Shown one piece after another: positions 60,791 to 64,000 of a DNA stretch of 64,000 bases (position 1 is the stretch's first letter; each line of letters starts with the position of its first letter). The translations under genes and the position numbers were made by a program. Where the stretch lies: assembly GCA_916700875.1 (NCBI GenBank), contig CAKAKS010000031.1:20061880-20125879 (forward strand), in the 5' to 3' direction. Under the pieces are notes generated by a model, which saw nothing but the letters and a program-made list of their open reading frames with translations, was not told the origin of the DNA and made no database searches. This DNA comes from Sebastes aleutianus. Taxonomy: Eukaryota; Chordata; Actinopteri; Perciformes; Sebastidae.

Positions 60791-62654
60791 TCTTTTCACA
60801 AAACTACAGAAGACTCAGCTTCTCTTTTTAGCCACTGAGAAACAGCAACAAAGCAATCTGGCATCAAAGGTTGTGTTTGTTTCTTACGGACACATTAATG
60901 ATAAACCCAATTTCTTTCTTAATTATTGCTTTTTAACCACGGAATACAATAAATGTAGAGGTCTGAATAACATACCTGTACATCAAAACAGTCATTTGAA
61001 ATGGGATGATAAAAACATGAATCGATGGTGTATGGCATTCGACCATAAAGTGCACTATACGTTCAACATTCAGAGTCTACGTGTGCGCACACTGCTTGGC
61101 GTTTTTCTATGACACCTACCGGGGACATCACCTCTCCCAGCATAACAGGGGGAAGATGGGCTCATTTGAGAGAGGAGAGTTATCAAGCGGCATCTCGCCC
61201 CCACACAGACGCTGATAGCTGCAATCAGCAGAAGAAGGAAGAAGGGGACTCGAGAGGGCAGCTCGTCAGCTCTGATAAGGCCTTTTTGTATCACCTCTGA
61301 TTGAGTTGGAATACTTAGAAGATGCACTGTAATGACAGCCATCTCGGCTATAGTGCCCGTCTGGGTGTGTTGTCTGAGGATCTCGGCCGTTTTGTATTCA
61401 TGTTGTGTGTTTGCAAGAGCGAGGGGAGTGAAGAGAGAAGGCGAGGACGTGAGAGTGTTTGCGTAAGTCAAGAACTCGTTCGGGAAACTGTAAACACGAC
61501 ACGGCCGATCGTCCTCCATCAAGAGATTCAATCTAATGTCATGTGGGATAAAATGTGAATGCAAAACGAGGCCTGTTGGGAAAAGAGATACCACACATTT
61601 ACATTGTGGGTGTTTCGCTGAGGCTGCTATTTAGAGGGATTTAGAGCGACTCCATCAACACTGTAAACATAGTTCTTCTGGTGCAGGTGAAAATTACCTG
61701 GAAATAACCTGGGAAACTTTTGCGATTTAGAAATGTGCGCCCTATTTCTGTTTCAAAAGCTCTAACTGGACAGGATTTATTTTTCCAGGGGAAGCTGGGT
61801 GACTTAAATATTTCACTAGTCACTGATTTTATTGCCAACCACAACACAATTTTATTACTCCCCTCTCCAAGTAATCAATACAGTTTCAAATACTTAGAGC
61901 AGAAACCATCAGTCGATTAATCAATTAGCCAATCAGCACAGAAGTAATCTGTGACGTTGGGCTCTGAGAACTTGTGAAGTGTTTCTCCCAGTATTTTCTG
62001 AAACAAATAAATTATTAATATAGTTTAACCCTCTGAGATCCACAATAGACCCATTTTTGTCTTTAGGGGAGATAGAAGGTCAACAGTAGATGTCACATAG
62101 AAGTGGTGTACATCATCTGAAAGCTGAGAACCTGAAGATTAATTAGTTTTAATTATCACAGCCCAGCACTGTGTGTCAAGCTGTCATAAATCAGAAAGAA
62201 ACATGAATTAATTAATTAAAATACATTTTGAAAGTGTATAAGGGCTTAGAACATAATGATGGAAGTATATGATGGTCATTCCCATGCTCTATTATGTTTG
62301 GTAAGTTGTTGCAGCAATTTTTGGGTTGATACAATTTGTTACACAGATTTGGTGCTAAAGAATTGATAAAAAATGATCAATAATCCCTCCAAAATACCAC
62401 ATTAAAACGTTGAGGAACACCATAGAAAAAGCCATGCTGTGATTTGATATCAAAACCTTTTGATATTTCTGCAAGAATTGCATTTTTTGGCGATTGGATG
62501 GCGAGCACTTCTGTTCTGGAAACTGCTCAGAAACCCCCGTATTGTCAAAAGCCACCCATCCTCTGAATGCTCTAGGTCTGTAGTTTGTGATTGTAAAGTT
62601 GCATGAGGCTGTGATTATCCTAGAGGTTACCACAGATCATTTTATACAGTGATG

Positions 62655-62880
62655 TCAAATTTTAAATAATGGTCTAATGACTAACATCATCACATATGAA
62701 TACAATTGGGCTCATTGGATCTACAAGAGTCTCAGCTTTACAGTGGTACCCAATTTATTTATTTTACAAGACTGTTTAGGGACCCCTGTATGCAGAAACC
62801 ATTTTTAGAATAGGCTAAATGCCAAAAACTGCATGTGATTATCATAAAGTGGGCACGTCTGTGAAGGGGAGAGCTTCTGG
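62655..62880 (+). repeat. Dispersed DNA-transposon fragment
   Basis: Third copy of the 899/50905 family: CACATATGAATACAATTGGG, CAAGACTGTTTAGGGACCCC, CTTTATGATAATC-type block in the form ATTATCATAAAGTGGGC. Confidence 0.6.
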
Positions 62881-64000
62881 TGACACTATGGATAGTAACT
62901 CAGAAGGGTGTGCATCTACACTGGGAGATAAACCTAGATAGATTGTACTTCAGTTGATTTACTTTTATTGGCCGTAGTATTATAGCTGTCAAAGACTTCA
63001 TATCCACAGGGACCATTAAAATCCTTTCCCATTACATGTAGCCATTTGATCCATTGTTAATATAAAAAAGAACTGTAATACCTACTTCTCATAAATCCAG
63101 GCCACAAAGTTGGAAACACACTGTTGTCTAAAATAATACTGTATGGTGTAGCACTAAGATTTACCTTCACTGAAACTAACGGGCTCAAACCATAAAAACC
63201 AGCCCCATGTGTGCATTAGGTTGCTCGAAATAATTCAAGCAAGCAAACAACTACCATCTATTTTGAGTGCCACTGTTTTCCGGGGCTTTATTTTCATGAT
63301 TGTTGATGGTAGTGGCTGTCTGGCGCTTTTTGACTCGCAGCATGTCGCCCAGAAAGCTCTTTGGCATCATGGAGCTGTCAAAACGCAGAAGGTCCAACCC
63401 AGATGAGCGTGCTGCAAGCGATCACACTCGCTGATGACCAAGGCCATCCTAATATTATCTGATGTTGTCATATGAAGCTGGTATGATGTGTTGTCATGGT
63501 GTGTGCTGAATTATAGCCTTACTACTTTTTAAAGTGGTAGGATTTCTGTTGGAAAATTGGATGTGTTTGTATAAACACATCTTACGGTTTTAAAAAAGCA
63601 TTCTGTGTATAGTCTTACATTCAGAAACAAAGTATAAATGAACACAGAATACGGAGCACACAGGTGGCCAGTTTGGAGGTTTGGAGGACAATATGGGTGT
63701 AGTTCAGATGGATGGATGGCCTCCTCCTCTTCAATGCTGCAGCCTGTGTAAACTCAGATTCCATCTCCCACCCTGTTCCTACATCCGTGTGAGCTATTTT
63801 CTCCCAGTTTTAAATCAGAGCCCAGCTGCTGATCATGGGGCTCTGCCTGTGGTGGAGAAAAAAAGCCTGTGGCTCATTTTGGCCTTGGACTATAAACCTG
63901 CGAGGGCTGTGTGGAAAGCCTCTGCTTGTCCCCCAGAGCTTCATTCTCTCTGGGCCATTCTACAATACTCCACTTTGAGAAATATGAACATGTTTATCTA

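Larger units (their letters stand above)
43548..64000. other. Right-hand gene desert
   Basis: I support no gene in these 20 kb. Reading frames up to 174 codons (for example 61070-61594, minus) show no recognisable domain and no exon-like partners. Between the repeats listed separately are unique, balanced-composition blocks at about 45060-45460, 48840-49100, 50160-50480, 59270-59420, 60200-60420, 61110-61560 and 63290-63960. Several have homeobox-type TAAT cores and GATA sites (CTGATAG, CTGATAAGG near 61212 and 61271). They look like regulatory DNA, but conservation must be tested by alignment. Confidence 0.4.

Noticed and set aside
61070..61594. 174-codon minus-strand frame
   Set aside because: No domain, membrane pattern or splice partners, and the reverse strand has equally open frames; more likely chance in GC-balanced, possibly regulatory DNA.

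Overview
The window is vertebrate nuclear DNA, almost certainly from a ray-finned (teleost) fish. Genes are split by GT-AG introns, the encoded proteins are vertebrate-specific, and the non-coding DNA is full of fish-type repeats: Tc1 elements with long inverted repeats, hAT-like and piggyBac-like MITEs, LINE 3' fragments, and (AT)n and (CA)n runs. I reconstructed exons by hand from the sequence using splice sites, codon phase and remembered family sequence. No alignment was run.

Layout. 1-4.2 kb, minus strand: 5' part of complement component C6 (one untranslated and six coding exons; the rest lies beyond the left edge). 7.7-11.2 kb, minus: complete RGS7BP (six exons, 246 aa). 14.0-23.8 kb, minus: complete RNF180 (seven exons, 525 aa), a RING E3 ligase with a tail anchor; two 1621-bp Tc1-like transposons lie in its introns in opposite orientation. 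28.6-32.1 kb, plus: HTR1A (5-HT1A receptor, 422 aa), split by one 1876-bp intron at the DRY motif. 42.5-43.55 kb, minus: a two-exon gene for an unrecognised single-pass membrane protein with a proline-rich tail. 43.6-64 kb holds no gene I can support, only repeats interspersed with unique-looking DNA that may contain regulatory elements.

How the genes fit together. RGS7BP, RNF180 and HTR1A are neighbours in tetrapods too, with HTR1A and RNF180 head to head as here, so this is an old linkage. RGS7BP anchors R7-RGS proteins that switch off Gi/o signalling, and HTR1A is a Gi/o-coupled receptor, but the linkage need not be functional. C6 next to RGS7BP is not the human arrangement.

Most notable observation. 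HTR1A is intronless in mammals. Here the intron from donor to acceptor consists largely of LINE sequence in antisense orientation: the donor lies in the LINE's terminal GGCAA repeat, the acceptor in a duplicated LINE fragment, and CAGGTA occurs at both junctions. A second LINE, L1-like and with a clean 14-bp target duplication, is nested inside it. This looks like an intron created or rebuilt by transposon insertion at a proto-splice site while the reading frame was kept.
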